DNA from: Nostoc sp. WHI
GTDB lineage: Bacteria; Cyanobacteriota; Cyanobacteriia; Cyanobacteriales; Nostocaceae
DNA length: 64,000 nucleotides
NCBI RefSeq assembly: GCF_015714725.1
Contig: NZ_WBKM01000095.1
Location: 62,001-126,000, forward strand
Direction: 5' to 3'
Positions 17,970 through 26,824 of this stretch are shown piece after piece. The position numbers and the translations under genes were made by a program. Numbering within the stretch: position 1 is the stretch's first letter; every line of letters starts with the position of its first letter. The notes beneath the pieces were generated by a model that saw only the letters and a list, made by a program, of their open reading frames with translations, was not told the DNA's origin and made no database searches.

Positions 17970-19874
17970 TTAAGCTCCAGGTTGTAACACTACTAGCTGA
18001 GTAGGGTTTTCAATCGTTAGTTGACAAGTGCCGTCTTCTAGTTTTATTGGCTCTACTCCAATAATATTAACTTGTTTTCTATTAATAATTTCTGATGAGA
18101 TACCATCCATAATTTTGTTCAGCGTTTGTGAAGAAACAAATACTTGGCAGGTTTTATGATTTTCTCGTTCCAATCGTAATCGAATCATTCCATTGCCCTG
18201 GTTGGTGAAACCAGCCACACGTCCTAGAATCCTTTGAGATGTTGTGTTGCAAAAAAATTGTACGGGATTTCTACTAAAATTAGCGCAAGACAAAACTTGA
18301 TCTGCTCTTAATGCAATCGTTCTAAATTCTTCATAGTCTGGCTCTTTTCCTGTGTCGTAGTTTGCCTGCTCCTTAATTTTTTTAGGTGCATTTTCTAAAA
18401 TGTTTTGAATCTGCTTTTGAACAGTAGGAGTTAATTTTGGAGATAAGTAAACTCCTGTGCTTGGAATTTCTCTACTAATTTGAATTACTCGAAATTGAGG
18501 ATCATCCTTGATTGTACTGTATACAACTGCTCCTATATCTGCTTGTTTATTAGCTACAAGCTCTCGAATTTTACTACTTCTATGTCCTGCCGTTACAGTC
18601 ATAGATGTTCCATATAAATCATAGGCAGGCATATAGAAGCTCGAAGCTGAATTGAAATCTCCAAGAGCAATAGTTGTCGTAGACTTAATATCTTCAATTG
18701 ACTTAATTGGACTATCAGACCTAACAAATAAAGCTGATTGATAAGTAAGTGGATACTTAGGAAACATTCGATCTAACCATTTGTAGCTATTATCTTTGGC
18801 TTGCATTCCATTCATAGGTGAGTTGGCAAACACGATATCCCATTTGTATTTAGAAATATTATTTTGAGCTTCTTTATATGTAATTTCAGAGTTACCTTCA
18901 ACTACTACATCTATGGCTTGAGAACCGAGTTGTTTTTTTAAGTATGTTTTAAATTCTGAATACTGCTTAGGTGAAGTGACAATACCTACAACAAGAGGTT
19001 TTTTAGTAATATCTTTATAACAAATATTATTTACTCTTGTTTCAGTAGCGGTTTCGCATGATTTTTGATTAAGATAATGCAAAATAGCAAATATTCCTAC
19101 TCCTACTACTACTACAAAGCAAGAAAGGATTTTAAAAGAATGAATATATTTGTTATGAGGTAGTTTTTTGGAGGGATCAACAGATATTGTATGTCCTACT
19201 GGAGGTAATTCTAGAGTGGTGACAACAGGTATTGGATGTTCTACTAAAGGTGGTTCTAGAGTGGGGTCAATCGGCTGACGATTTATGAGTATTTCGATTT
19301 TTTTTAGTGAGATTCCTGTGAGTTCGCTAATAATTTTTTCAATACCAACTTCGTTGAACTTTGCAGCAACATTTTCCCTAGTTCTAATACTGCCTAAAAC
19401 CTGTTGTATTCTGGATATATTACAAATTTGCACTGCTCTTCCAGATTGAAAGGTATTAATAACTGCACCTTCTATTTCAAATTTTGTTGTATCTGGAGCG
19501 ACAACAAAATAATTAACCCAGAAAGGAATATCCTGAAATATACAAGACCGAAGTTTATCTTTAATAACTAGGCTGTATCGTTCAACTTGTATATATGGAT
19601 TGCCGCCAACAGCTTCAATTTTTTGATTATCAGAAAACCATGTTTCGTTGGCGCTTCCTGTCCACTTCCCTTTATATCCTTTTGCCTCCAAACATACAAA
19701 TACTCCTGGCTCCATAACCACCAAAGCATCAATTTGGTGAAGGTTTGAACTTAAAGCCTCTCTAAAAGAAAAACCCATAAGGGCATAACCGGCAAGTTGT
19801 GCTTGCTCTAGAGTTGTTTTTAATTCTCTCTCAAAACCTTGAAGTTCAACTCCCTCTGGTAAAAGCACTTTCAT
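17970..19874 (-). CDS. NERD domain - transmembrane - PhnD-like binding domain fusion
   Basis: A 634-residue multidomain protein. Residues 1 to about 190 are a NERD (nuclease-related) domain: IDALVVMEPGVFVCLEAKGYKGKWTG holds the D...ExK-type motif and is followed by the NPYIQVERYS segment typical of NERD. A Pro-rich linker (residues 205-240) leads to a transmembrane helix (SFKILSCFVVVVGVGIFAILHYL, about 245-268). A periplasmic phosphonate-binding-like (PhnD/TauA superfamily) domain spans about 290-530: VVGIVTSPKQYSEF, DIVFANSPMNGMQAK, RSDSPIKSIEDIK, ALGDFNSASSFYMP. About 90 further residues form an unrecognised beta-rich tail. The topology puts the nuclease-like domain in the cytoplasm and the binding domain outside. 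An XRE regulator lies 90 bases upstream on the same strand. Confidence 0.8.
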   Translation of the reverse strand: MKVLLPEGVELQGFERELKTTLEQAQLAGYALMGFSFREALSSNLHQIDALVVMEPGVFVCLEAKGYKGKWTGSANETWFSDNQKIEAVGGNPYIQVERYSLVIKDKLRSCIFQDIPFWVNYFVVAPDTTKFEIEGAVINTFQSGRAVQICNISRIQQVLGSIRTRENVAAKFNEVGIEKIISELTGISLKKIEILINRQPIDPTLEPPLVEHPIPVVTTLELPPVGHTISVDPSKKLPHNKYIHSFKILSCFVVVVGVGIFAILHYLNQKSCETATETRVNNICYKDITKKPLVVGIVTSPKQYSEFKTYLKKQLGSQAIDVVVEGNSEITYKEAQNNISKYKWDIVFANSPMNGMQAKDNSYKWLDRMFPKYPLTYQSALFVRSDSPIKSIEDIKSTTTIALGDFNSASSFYMPAYDLYGTSMTVTAGHRSSKIRELVANKQADIGAVVYSTIKDDPQFRVIQISREIPSTGVYLSPKLTPTVQKQIQNILENAPKKIKEQANYDTGKEPDYEEFRTIALRADQVLSCANFSRNPVQFFCNTTSQRILGRVAGFTNQGNGMIRLRLERENHKTCQVFVSSQTLNKIMDGISSEIINRKQVNIIGVEPIKLEDGTCQLTIENPTQLVVLQPGA

Positions 19875-19965
19875 AATATTTTTTGATAATTCATAACACT
19901 GACTTTGAAATGTTTAGAATAATTTTGCATTAAGCCGAGATGATTGTAAGTACGCTTGCTACTAA

Positions 19966-20217
19966 CTAATCTTTGTAAAAATACTTCTTTAGTAAGTCTG
20001 TTCCCTTCTGTCCCATTTTCTCCAACATCTCCTCAATTTTCCCCATCGCTAGCGGCGAGGGTTTAGAACGTCCATTTTCCCAACGGTTAATTGTGGTATA
20101 AGTAACACCCAGAGTAGCTGCAAACTGTTCTTGCGTTAGCCCAGTCAAAAGCCGCAGATCACGAATGATTTGCCCCACCTCTGGCTGATTGATAGTCAAG
20201 GGTTTTTTAATAGTCAT
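19966..20217 (-). CDS. XRE-family helix-turn-helix regulator
   Basis: An 83-residue Cro/CI-type HTH protein: VGQIIRDLRLLTGLTQEQFAATLGVTYTTINRWENGRSKPSPLAM is a complete XRE domain. It lies directly upstream of the NERD fusion gene on the same strand and probably regulates it. Alternatively it is the controller of the nearby restriction-modification genes, although those are about 800 bases away. Confidence 0.85.
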   Translation of the reverse strand: MTIKKPLTINQPEVGQIIRDLRLLTGLTQEQFAATLGVTYTTINRWENGRSKPSPLAMGKIEEMLEKMGQKGTDLLKKYFYKD

Positions 20218-20265
20218 TTATATTTGAATCTTTATCTTCTAGTTTAAATAGCTTATGCTATATTA

Positions 20266-20412
20266 TTTGTTACATACTAACAATGTAAAATTGCCGATTT
20301 AATCAGTTAATATACTGAAAATATGTTTTTATAGTAAACTTATTTTCCTTTAATTAAGGGAATTTTTTAAGTGGTATTGAATTTGAATTCAAGCGAGTCA
20401 AAATTGGGAAAC
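20266..20412. repeat. 147-bp direct repeat, copy A (promoter and start of DUF4174 gene)
   Basis: This block is closely matched by 23284-23430, with no length change by eye. It covers the upstream region and the first 14 codons of the DUF4174 gene, ending at the shared gcgagtcaaaattgggaaac. The two copies bracket the DUF4174 gene and the restriction-modification pair. Copy A has the GTG start; copy B has GTA there, so copy A is the functional one. Confidence 0.85.
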
Positions 20413-20901
20413 GTGAATAACTCAGTATTAATCGCCCTGACCCTCACCGCGTCTATAGTCTTATCGCCAGTTAGCATTGCTGGTACTGTCCAAGGTTCAA
20501 CCGATACCATCAAAATGTCTTCATTTAACCTCAGTTCCCAAAAATGGCAAAACCGCGTGTTACTAGTGTTTGCACCGTCTGTTGATAACCCTAGCTATCA
20601 GCAGCAGATGCAGTTATTTGACCAGCACCAAAACGGTTTCAAAGACCGGGATTTAGTTCTCGTTCAGGTTTTGGCAACAAATAAAAGCTATGCCAACGGA
20701 CAGTTAATAGATGAGTCTTCTGCTGCCAATTTGCGAAATCGCTTCAGAGTTGATAAAGAAAATTTTCGCGTCATTTTGGTAGGCAAAGATGGTGGTGTTA
20801 AGCGTAGTGACACGACACCAGTCCCAACGACAGCAATTTTTGAGCAAATTGACGCTATGCCGATGCGCCAGCAAGAAATGCAAGAGCGAGGCAGAAAGTA
20901 G
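20371..20901 (+). CDS. DUF4174 domain secreted protein
   Basis: A 176-residue protein with a GTG start and a signal-peptide-like segment (SVLIALTLTASIVLSPVSIAGT). The mature part (WQNRVLLVFAPSVDNPSYQQQ...RFRVDKENFRVILVGKDGGVKRSDTTPVPTTAIFEQIDAMPMRQQEM) fits DUF4174, a thioredoxin-fold-like domain lacking redox cysteines. It is probably exported; function unknown. The 5' end is duplicated at 23284-23430. Confidence 0.78.
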   Translation: MVLNLNSSESKLGNVNNSVLIALTLTASIVLSPVSIAGTVQGSTDTIKMSSFNLSSQKWQNRVLLVFAPSVDNPSYQQQMQLFDQHQNGFKDRDLVLVQVLATNKSYANGQLIDESSAANLRNRFRVDKENFRVILVGKDGGVKRSDTTPVPTTAIFEQIDAMPMRQQEMQERGRK

Positions 20902-21038
20902 CTATAAAATTCTTAGCATCAAAGTTAGACTAAGAGTCGAAAGTGAAATAGAGTGCGATCGCATCCTCGCAAAGTGAAGCTGTTGCGATCGCCACTGAAT
21001 TTTGAAGCAAATATAGTCAACCAAGTTGGCTAACAAAA

Positions 21039-22406
21039 ATGAAATCTATATTTTCTCAAAACTCAAAACAGATAGAATTACCTCTCCAGTTAGTAACTTA
21101 TCAAAATAAATTTTCTTTTATCGATCTATTTGCTGGTATTGGTGGATTTAGAATCGCTTTACAAAAACTAGGTGGTCAATGCTTAGGATATTCTGAAATA
21201 GACAAACAAGCTATAAAAGTTTATCAACAAAATTTTATCAGCTATTTAAACAAAGACGAAATTGAATTAGGAGATATAACAAAAATCAGTGAACTTCCAT
21301 CTCATGTTGACATAGTAGTTGGTGGTGTTCCGTGTCAACCTTGGTCAGTTGCAGGTCGTTTAAAGGGATTTGAAGACAAGCGAGGAAAGTTATGGTTTGA
21401 TGTAATTAGATTAGTCAATACAAATAAGCCTAAAGCCTTTATATTTGAGAATGTCAGTGGATTAGCAAGCCCTAAAAATATAGCTAATTTGGAACTCATT
21501 GTACATGAATTGGAAAGCATAGGATATTGTGTTAAATGGAAAGTCCTCAATGCTTATGATTTTGGTTTACCTCAAAATAGAGAGAGAGTTTTTATTGTTG
21601 GAATTAGAGATGATGTCGAAAAATGCCAAGAGTATAAATTTCCTATTCCTTTGAACATTCATCCTAAAGTTTTAGATATATTGGATGATATTAAATCTAC
21701 AAAAGTTATTGAAAAAGTGAAGTTAGATCAATATACTTTATTTAAAGGTATGATTCCACCATCAAGAACTCGATTTCAAAAAGATGATGAATTAAATGAT
21801 TTCTTCATTTTTTCGGATTTAAGAAATGGACATACAACAATTCACTCTTGGGATATTATAGAAACCAGTGATAGACAAAAAATGATTTGCTTAACTCTTC
21901 TAAAAAATAGAAGAAGTAAAAAGTATGGAGAGAAAGATGGTAATCCTTTATCTTTTGATAATTTTAAACAGATAATATGTGATATAGAGATTAATGAATT
22001 AAATGAATTAGTCCAAAAAAGAATATTCCGATTAACTGCTGATCATAAGTATGAATTTGTTAATTCTAAGAATATGACAGGTATTAATGATATTTATAGA
22101 ATTATTTTACCTACTGCTGATATTATGCCAACTTTAACTGCTACTGGCGCTAAAGACTATATAGCAACAGTATCAATTCATGCTAGTCATCCACAGGAGT
22201 ATAAAAATATTTTCTTAGAAAAAATTTATAAACAGAAAAGATTTATCCCAATCATGGCAAAACACGCTTGTAAATTACAGGGTTTTCCTGCAAATTTTGA
22301 ATATCACAAAAAAGATGATATTGCCAAAAAACAGTTTGGTAATGCTGTTCCTGTACCTGTTGTTGAGTATGTAGCTAAAGAGTTGCTAACTATTCTTGAT
22401 ATTTAA
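21039..22406 (+). CDS. DNA cytosine-5 methyltransferase
   Basis: A 455-residue C5-methyltransferase. Motif I is FIDLFAGIGGFRIAL, motif IV is GGVPCQPWSVAGRLKGF with the catalytic Cys, motif VI is FIFENVSGL, motif VIII is NRERVFIVGIRDD and motif X is QFGNAVPVPVVEYVAKEL. It meets the restriction endonuclease gene tail to tail, with one base between stops. The coding is much more AT-rich than in the housekeeping genes, a sign of recent acquisition. Its target sequence presumably matches that of the partner nuclease. Confidence 0.93.
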   Translation: MKSIFSQNSKQIELPLQLVTYQNKFSFIDLFAGIGGFRIALQKLGGQCLGYSEIDKQAIKVYQQNFISYLNKDEIELGDITKISELPSHVDIVVGGVPCQPWSVAGRLKGFEDKRGKLWFDVIRLVNTNKPKAFIFENVSGLASPKNIANLELIVHELESIGYCVKWKVLNAYDFGLPQNRERVFIVGIRDDVEKCQEYKFPIPLNIHPKVLDILDDIKSTKVIEKVKLDQYTLFKGMIPPSRTRFQKDDELNDFFIFSDLRNGHTTIHSWDIIETSDRQKMICLTLLKNRRSKKYGEKDGNPLSFDNFKQIICDIEINELNELVQKRIFRLTADHKYEFVNSKNMTGINDIYRIILPTADIMPTLTATGAKDYIATVSIHASHPQEYKNIFLEKIYKQKRFIPIMAKHACKLQGFPANFEYHKKDDIAKKQFGNAVPVPVVEYVAKELLTILDI

Positions 22407-22407
22407 A

Positions 22408-23214
22408 CTAATTTTGGTAAAAAATATCATTAAATTCGGCGGCAAAGTTTTCTTGTCCTAACTCGACAAAAAGTGCTTTCAATTGCTCAAATGTGTTTTC
22501 AGTTCCAGAACAAAAATCCCAAAATTCATTTTCAACCCATATATCTTGAGCGATATCTAAAGGAGAACTAAATAACTTACTTTTTTGTTGTTCATACCAA
22601 GATTTTGCAAAAGGATTAAAAGGAATAGCAATACGAGCTTCTAACTTAGCATTAGTAGTTTTAGCAAGTCTATAAGCGTACCACTGTAGCATTTGTTTGT
22701 TAAATTTTTGAAAATCACCTTGATTTGGCTGTGCAGTTTTTATATCAAAAAGATATTCAATTCCGTCTTTAAACAAATGAATATCAACTCCAGTTCCCGA
22801 TGGAGGAGATATGTATATGTAGGCGGCGATGTCTTGAGGATTGGTTTTTGCAGCAACGTTTTTTAGCCTCTCCATACATTCTTCTGTTGAAACTCTTCTG
22901 TTATTAGGCTTATTTTCACGTTCATAAACTAATTTATCCAATTCATTCTGCAAAGCTGGAGGAAACTCAGTTGGAACTAATATCTTATCTTGGATAATTT
23001 CAAATCCATTTATTTCAGCTAATGTTTTAGATATAGGTTCCCAAAAAGTTGTTCCTAGACTTGTTTCTAATCCACCTATTAGAGAACGTATTCGTCTTTC
23101 CTTAGGAAAAATATCATCTAATACTTGGTAATTTGTTACTTTTTTATTGCTAAAAAATCTTCTAATTGAAATTTTAAGATTTTCCTTAATTCTTTCTTTA
23201 AGATAGTCATCCAT
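22408..23214 (-). CDS. TdeIII-like type II restriction endonuclease
   Basis: A 268-residue protein. The RRIRSLIGGLETSLGTTFWEPISKTLAE segment and the central GVDIHLFKDGIEYLFDIKTAQPNQGDFQ, a PD-(D/E)xK-type site (D...DIK), fit the TdeIII family of type II endonucleases. It is convergent with the methyltransferase, a normal R-M layout. TdeIII itself cuts GGNCC, to my knowledge; I do not assert the same target here. Confidence 0.75.
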   Translation of the reverse strand: MDDYLKERIKENLKISIRRFFSNKKVTNYQVLDDIFPKERRIRSLIGGLETSLGTTFWEPISKTLAEINGFEIIQDKILVPTEFPPALQNELDKLVYERENKPNNRRVSTEECMERLKNVAAKTNPQDIAAYIYISPPSGTGVDIHLFKDGIEYLFDIKTAQPNQGDFQKFNKQMLQWYAYRLAKTTNAKLEARIAIPFNPFAKSWYEQQKSKLFSSPLDIAQDIWVENEFWDFCSGTENTFEQLKALFVELGQENFAAEFNDIFYQN

Positions 23215-23283
23215 AATTCAATTGTTTGATGTTAATTAGGGCGCACAAGATAATATGCCCAACCAACAAGATGGTAGAGGCTA

Positions 23284-23430
23284 CTTGTTGCATACTAACA
23301 ATGTAAAATCGCCGATTTCATCAGTTAATATACTGAAATTGTGTTTTTACAGTAAACTTATTTTGCCTTAATTAAGGAAATTTTTTAAGTAATATTAAAT
23401 TTGAATCTAAGCGAGTCAAAATTGGGAAAC
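23284..23430. repeat. 147-bp direct repeat, copy B (decayed DUF4174 5' end)
   Basis: Second copy of 20266-20412. The GTG start of copy A reads GTA here and no open frame continues past gggaaac, so this is a dead duplicate marking the right border of the R-M segment. Confidence 0.85.
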
Positions 23431-23431
23431 A

Positions 23432-23457
23432 GCGTAGTTTACCGCCGTAGGCATCGC
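23432..23457. repeat. 26-bp dispersed repeat
   Basis: This stretch recurs in inverted orientation at 28595-28620 with one mismatch (core taaactacgc). The remaining non-coding DNA up to 23904 is AT-rich with nothing recognisable apart from the upstream region of the DUF2997 operon. Confidence 0.7.
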
Positions 23458-23904
23458 CTCAACTTCTCCCATAACTGAAGTGCGATCGCAGTCTCAAAAT
23501 CCCTTTACACTCGATGCTAAGTAAATACACCATATCAAAGACCCTTAAGACAATAAGGTAAGTTTAATAATAAAGTTTTTCAATAAATTTTATATTTTTG
23601 TAACTCATATTACTTGTTATACTACCTTTAATGCTTATTTTTAGGGCTTTTAACCCTTACTTAGCCAGATCAGTTGTTACCTTGACTAATCCATGAGGTT
23701 AAGAGAGACTAACTAAAGACTGACGTGTTTGCTAATAAAATTAATAAGATTTGTAAAGATTGTGATAAACATATATTAAAAGATGGAAGATTACTAAAAA
23801 AAAGGTAATTCTGCATCTCAAGCAAAAATGTTCCTATGGCTATATTTATAGCCTTCTGTTAAGGCAGTACAATTCAAACGTACTTATCCTGGTTGGCCAA
23901 GAGC

Positions 23905-24114
23905 ATGGAGACATTAGAGTTCATAATTTATCCAGACGGTAGGGTACAAGAAAAAGTCACTGGTATCGTAGGTGCGTCTTGCGCTGAGGTTACAGCAGCA
24001 ATAGAGGCACAGCTGGGGCAAGTACTTAATCATGAGCCAACCTCAGAATTCTTCGCCGCTCAGGTGCAGCAATCTAATGTGGCGAATACGCAAAGCACTT
24101 ACAGCAATTGGTAA
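23905..24114 (+). CDS. DUF2997 family protein
   Basis: About 69 residues from the ATG at 23905 (an in-frame TTG lies 12 bases upstream). METLEFIIYPDGRVQEKVTGIVGASCAEVTAAIEAQLGQVL matches DUF2997, a small family found with DUF1257 and a ferredoxin. It leads a three-gene operon. Function unknown. Confidence 0.82.
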   Translation: METLEFIIYPDGRVQEKVTGIVGASCAEVTAAIEAQLGQVLNHEPTSEFFAAQVQQSNVANTQSTYSNW

Positions 24115-24153
24115 GTTTTCGCAGTCGTTTAGTGTCATTAATTCATAACAATC

Positions 24154-24540
24154 ATGTCACACTTTAGCCAAATTAAGACTCAAATCCGTAACCTTGATTC
24201 TTTGAAAGATGCTTTGACTGAATTGGGCGTAGACTGGAAACCAGGGCCACAGGAGGTACGTGGTTATCGCGGTCAAACCCATCCTGCCGAAGTTACTATT
24301 AAGCAGGAAAATGGCTACGACATCGGCTTTAGATGGAATGGCAAGGAATATGAACTAGTGGCTGACTTGCAATATTGGCAGCAAGATTTGTCTGTGGACG
24401 GATTTTTGCGCCAGGTAACACAGCGTTATGCTTATCAAACAGTTGTGAAAGAAACTGCTCGTGTTGGCTTTCAAGTCGCTGAACAACAAAAAAATGAAGA
24501 TGGTTCAATTCGCTTGGTAGTACAGCGCTGGAGTGCGTAA
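24154..24540 (+). CDS. ycf35: DUF1257 / Ycf35 family protein
   Basis: A 128-residue protein starting MSHFSQIKTQIRNLDSLKDALTELG and continuing with the YELVADLQYW and QRYAYQ motifs of DUF1257, the Ycf35 protein of cyanobacteria and algal plastids. Function unsettled. Its stop overlaps the start of the ferredoxin gene by one base (TAATG), so translation is coupled and the two proteins probably act together. Confidence 0.88.
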   Translation: MSHFSQIKTQIRNLDSLKDALTELGVDWKPGPQEVRGYRGQTHPAEVTIKQENGYDIGFRWNGKEYELVADLQYWQQDLSVDGFLRQVTQRYAYQTVVKETARVGFQVAEQQKNEDGSIRLVVQRWSA

Positions 24541-25001
24541 TGGCTGATTTTCTGCCGTCGTCGGAAGCACAACAAGACAACCGTTCCGGTTTTGAACCAG
24601 AATTAGGGGGTTTTTTACGGGATGCCCCAGAACGTTCTGGTTTAGAACCGGAATTGGGTGGTGTGCTGCGTCAAAATGGTGTTTATGTTGACGAGATCAC
24701 CTGTATTGGTTGTAAGCACTGCGCTCATGTGGCGCGTAACACCTTTTATATTGAACCAGATTACGGGCGATCGCGCGTGGTTCGCCAAGATGGGGACGCT
24801 GAGGAAATTATCCAAGAAGCAATTGACACCTGTCCGGTTGATTGCATTCACTGGCTTGATTACACTCAACTGAAAAAGTTAGAAGAAGAGCGCAAATATC
24901 AGGTAATTCCTGTAGTGGGTTATCCGGTGGAACATGCAGTCGCTGCTAGCGAACGTCGGCGTAAAAAGCAAAAGTTAAAGACCAAAAAATCCGTTTATTA
25001 A
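24540..25001 (+). CDS. 4Fe-4S ferredoxin-like protein
   Basis: A 153-residue protein. A Pro/Glu-rich N-terminus contains two near-repeats (RSGFEPELGGFLRDAPE and RSGLEPELGGVLRQN); the ferredoxin domain follows with CIGCKHCAHVARNTF and CPVDCIHWL supplying the cluster cysteines. A basic tail (RRRKKQKLKTKK) ends the protein. Ferredoxins of this type are linked to DUF1257 and DUF2997 in cyanobacteria. It probably transfers electrons in a pathway that includes Ycf35; the target is unknown. Confidence 0.87.
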   Translation: MADFLPSSEAQQDNRSGFEPELGGFLRDAPERSGLEPELGGVLRQNGVYVDEITCIGCKHCAHVARNTFYIEPDYGRSRVVRQDGDAEEIIQEAIDTCPVDCIHWLDYTQLKKLEEERKYQVIPVVGYPVEHAVAASERRRKKQKLKTKKSVY

Positions 25002-25026
25002 GATAAAAACCTTAAATTAACATCAC

Positions 25027-25051
25027 AAAGGACTGGTATATCCAGTCCTTT
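25027..25051 (+). terminator. Rho-independent terminator of the ycf35-ferredoxin operon
   Basis: AAAGGACTGG pairs perfectly with CCAGTCCTTT across TATAT and is followed by tgttttt. It lies 26 bases after the ferredoxin stop. Confidence 0.85.
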
Positions 25052-25068
25052 TGTTTTTGGTCAATGCC

Positions 25069-25117
25069 GGAGGCAGGGGAGCAGGGAGCGGGGAGCAGGG
25101 AGCAGGGAGCAGGGGAG
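25069..25117. repeat. Purine-rich short tandem repeat (gggagca)
   Basis: Six or so copies of a gggagca-type heptamer, with GC-rich non-coding DNA following up to 25309. No gene is supported in this 300-base gap. Confidence 0.7.
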
Positions 25118-25309
25118 AGACTGGGACAGAGCTTGTACTCCGCCCCAGATCGAGCGTCCTTTATGACGGGGCTTGATACCCATGTTCCGCTTCGCTCCAT
25201 AGCAGGGGGGAAGGGCTTGCTCCCCCAGCTAAGTGCCCCCTTCCCAGCAATACTTTCACCAGCAAATGCTGTTTATCATTCTTGGGCGCGCAGTCGTGCA
25301 TCAATTCAC

Positions 25310-26824
25310 TTATTTCGCTCCCAAAGCTTTTAAAGTTGCTACCTCTGCTTCAGTCAACCCCATCACTTCAGTAATAATCATCCCTTCATAGGGGCGGGCT
25401 GGTCTCAAAGTTTTCCGACATTGCCCCGTAGTAATATCCCAAAAGTTGATTGTTTCATCCTTGCTGCCACTGAGGAGAGTTTGAGCATCTGGGAGCAGAC
25501 TAAGGGACCACACCCAATTGAGATGATTGCATAGTGTAGCAAGGCAGTCTCCAGTAAGTATATTCCAAATTTTGATAGTTTGATCGCTGCTACTGCTAAT
25601 CAGGCGATCGCCATCGTCGGTGAACAGAATACAGAGTATCTGGCTGGTATGCCCAGAGAATGTACGCAGACAAACCCCTGTGTCAACGTCCCACAGGCGC
25701 ACCAAGGAGTCATCACCACCAGTAGCAACGTATTGAGTATCTGGACTCACCGCAACTGCCCAAACCCGGTTAGAGTCTGCCTCCCAAGTATGAAGACAAG
25801 TTCCTGTTTCCAGATCCCAGCGTTTAACTATCGAATCATAGCTACTGCTGAAGAGAGTTTTTCCATCAGGGCTAAAGGCGATCGCCAACACAGAACCAGG
25901 ATGCCCCTGCAATGTTTGCAAACATTCACCAGAAGGTACATCCCATATCTTGATTGTATGGTCGTAACTGCCGCTAGCAAGGAAGTTATTCTCTGGACTA
26001 AAAGCAACTGCCCAGACCCAACTATCGTGACCATGCAAGGTTTTGAGGCATTGCCCTGTATGGGGATTCCAAAGTTTAATAGTGCGATCTGCACTGGCGC
26101 TGGCCAGGAACTGTCCATTGGGACTGAAGGCAACAGAGAAAATACGATTTCTATGTCCATGTAGTACACGAAAAGGCTGGAGGTCAACCTTTAAGCGTTG
26201 GGAAGCATTGACATCCCAGAGTTTAATTGTCTGATCTTCATGTCCACTGGCAAGTAAGTTTTGCTGCCAACTGTGTGCAATTGCATAAATAGCATTGCTG
26301 TGTCCTTGCAAGGTTTTAGTACACTTTCCAGTCTGAATCTCCCAGACTCTAGCCGCGTGGTCATCTCCACCGCTAGCAATTAGGTGTCCTTGAGGGTGGA
26401 AAGCAACTGACCAAATCCGATTTGTATGCTTTTCCAGCGTATCCAGACATTTCCCAATGTCTATGTCCCAAATTTTCACGGTTTGGTCATAGCTGCCACT
26501 GGCTAGCCGATCACCTTTGGGGCTAAATGCTAGTGAGGTAATAACTCCTGCGTGTCCCGGCAAGGTCATCAAACACACTCCAGTATGAAGATCCCAAATT
26601 TTCACGGTTTGATCAAAACTGCCACTTGCTAACATTTGCCCTTCTGGACTGAAGGCGATCGCTTTTACCCAGTGCTGATGCCCTTCTAGGGTTTGCACAC
26701 AACATCCAGTTTCTGAATCCCACAGCTTGATTGTGTTATCTTCACCAGCCGTTGCTAAAATTTGACCTGTGGGAGGAAAAGCTACACTCCAGACACAAGC
26801 ATGATGTCCTTCCAGAGTTTGCAC
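25310..26824 (-). CDS. WD40-repeat protein, 11 blades' worth of repeats
   Basis: A reading frame of 504 residues holding eleven consecutive WD40 repeats of about 42 residues, most ending in IKIWD or a variant followed by TGxC, then a 35-residue tail (GMIITEVMGLTEAEVATLKALGAK). WD40 arrays of this sort are the sensor or scaffold ends of large cyanobacterial vMAP/NACHT-type regulatory proteins. The frame opens at a GTG inside the sequence of the upstream HTH frame, in a different phase. The natural protein is therefore probably an HTH-WD40 fusion split by a frameshift. Confidence 0.85.
   Translation of the reverse strand: MQTLEGHHACVWSVAFPPTGQILATAGEDNTIKLWDSETGCCVQTLEGHQHWVKAIAFSPEGQMLASGSFDQTVKIWDLHTGVCLMTLPGHAGVITSLAFSPKGDRLASGSYDQTVKIWDIDIGKCLDTLEKHTNRIWSVAFHPQGHLIASGGDDHAARVWEIQTGKCTKTLQGHSNAIYAIAHSWQQNLLASGHEDQTIKLWDVNASQRLKVDLQPFRVLHGHRNRIFSVAFSPNGQFLASASADRTIKLWNPHTGQCLKTLHGHDSWVWAVAFSPENNFLASGSYDHTIKIWDVPSGECLQTLQGHPGSVLAIAFSPDGKTLFSSSYDSIVKRWDLETGTCLHTWEADSNRVWAVAVSPDTQYVATGGDDSLVRLWDVDTGVCLRTFSGHTSQILCILFTDDGDRLISSSSDQTIKIWNILTGDCLATLCNHLNWVWSLSLLPDAQTLLSGSKDETINFWDITTGQCRKTLRPARPYEGMIITEVMGLTEAEVATLKALGAK

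Noticed and set aside
24642-24873. Two frames of 71-75 residues overlapping the ferredoxin gene
   Set aside because: Shadows of the ferredoxin coding sequence; no start signals.
25580-26164. 194-residue plus-strand frame
   Set aside because: It is antisense to the WD40 repeats and only mirrors their periodicity.
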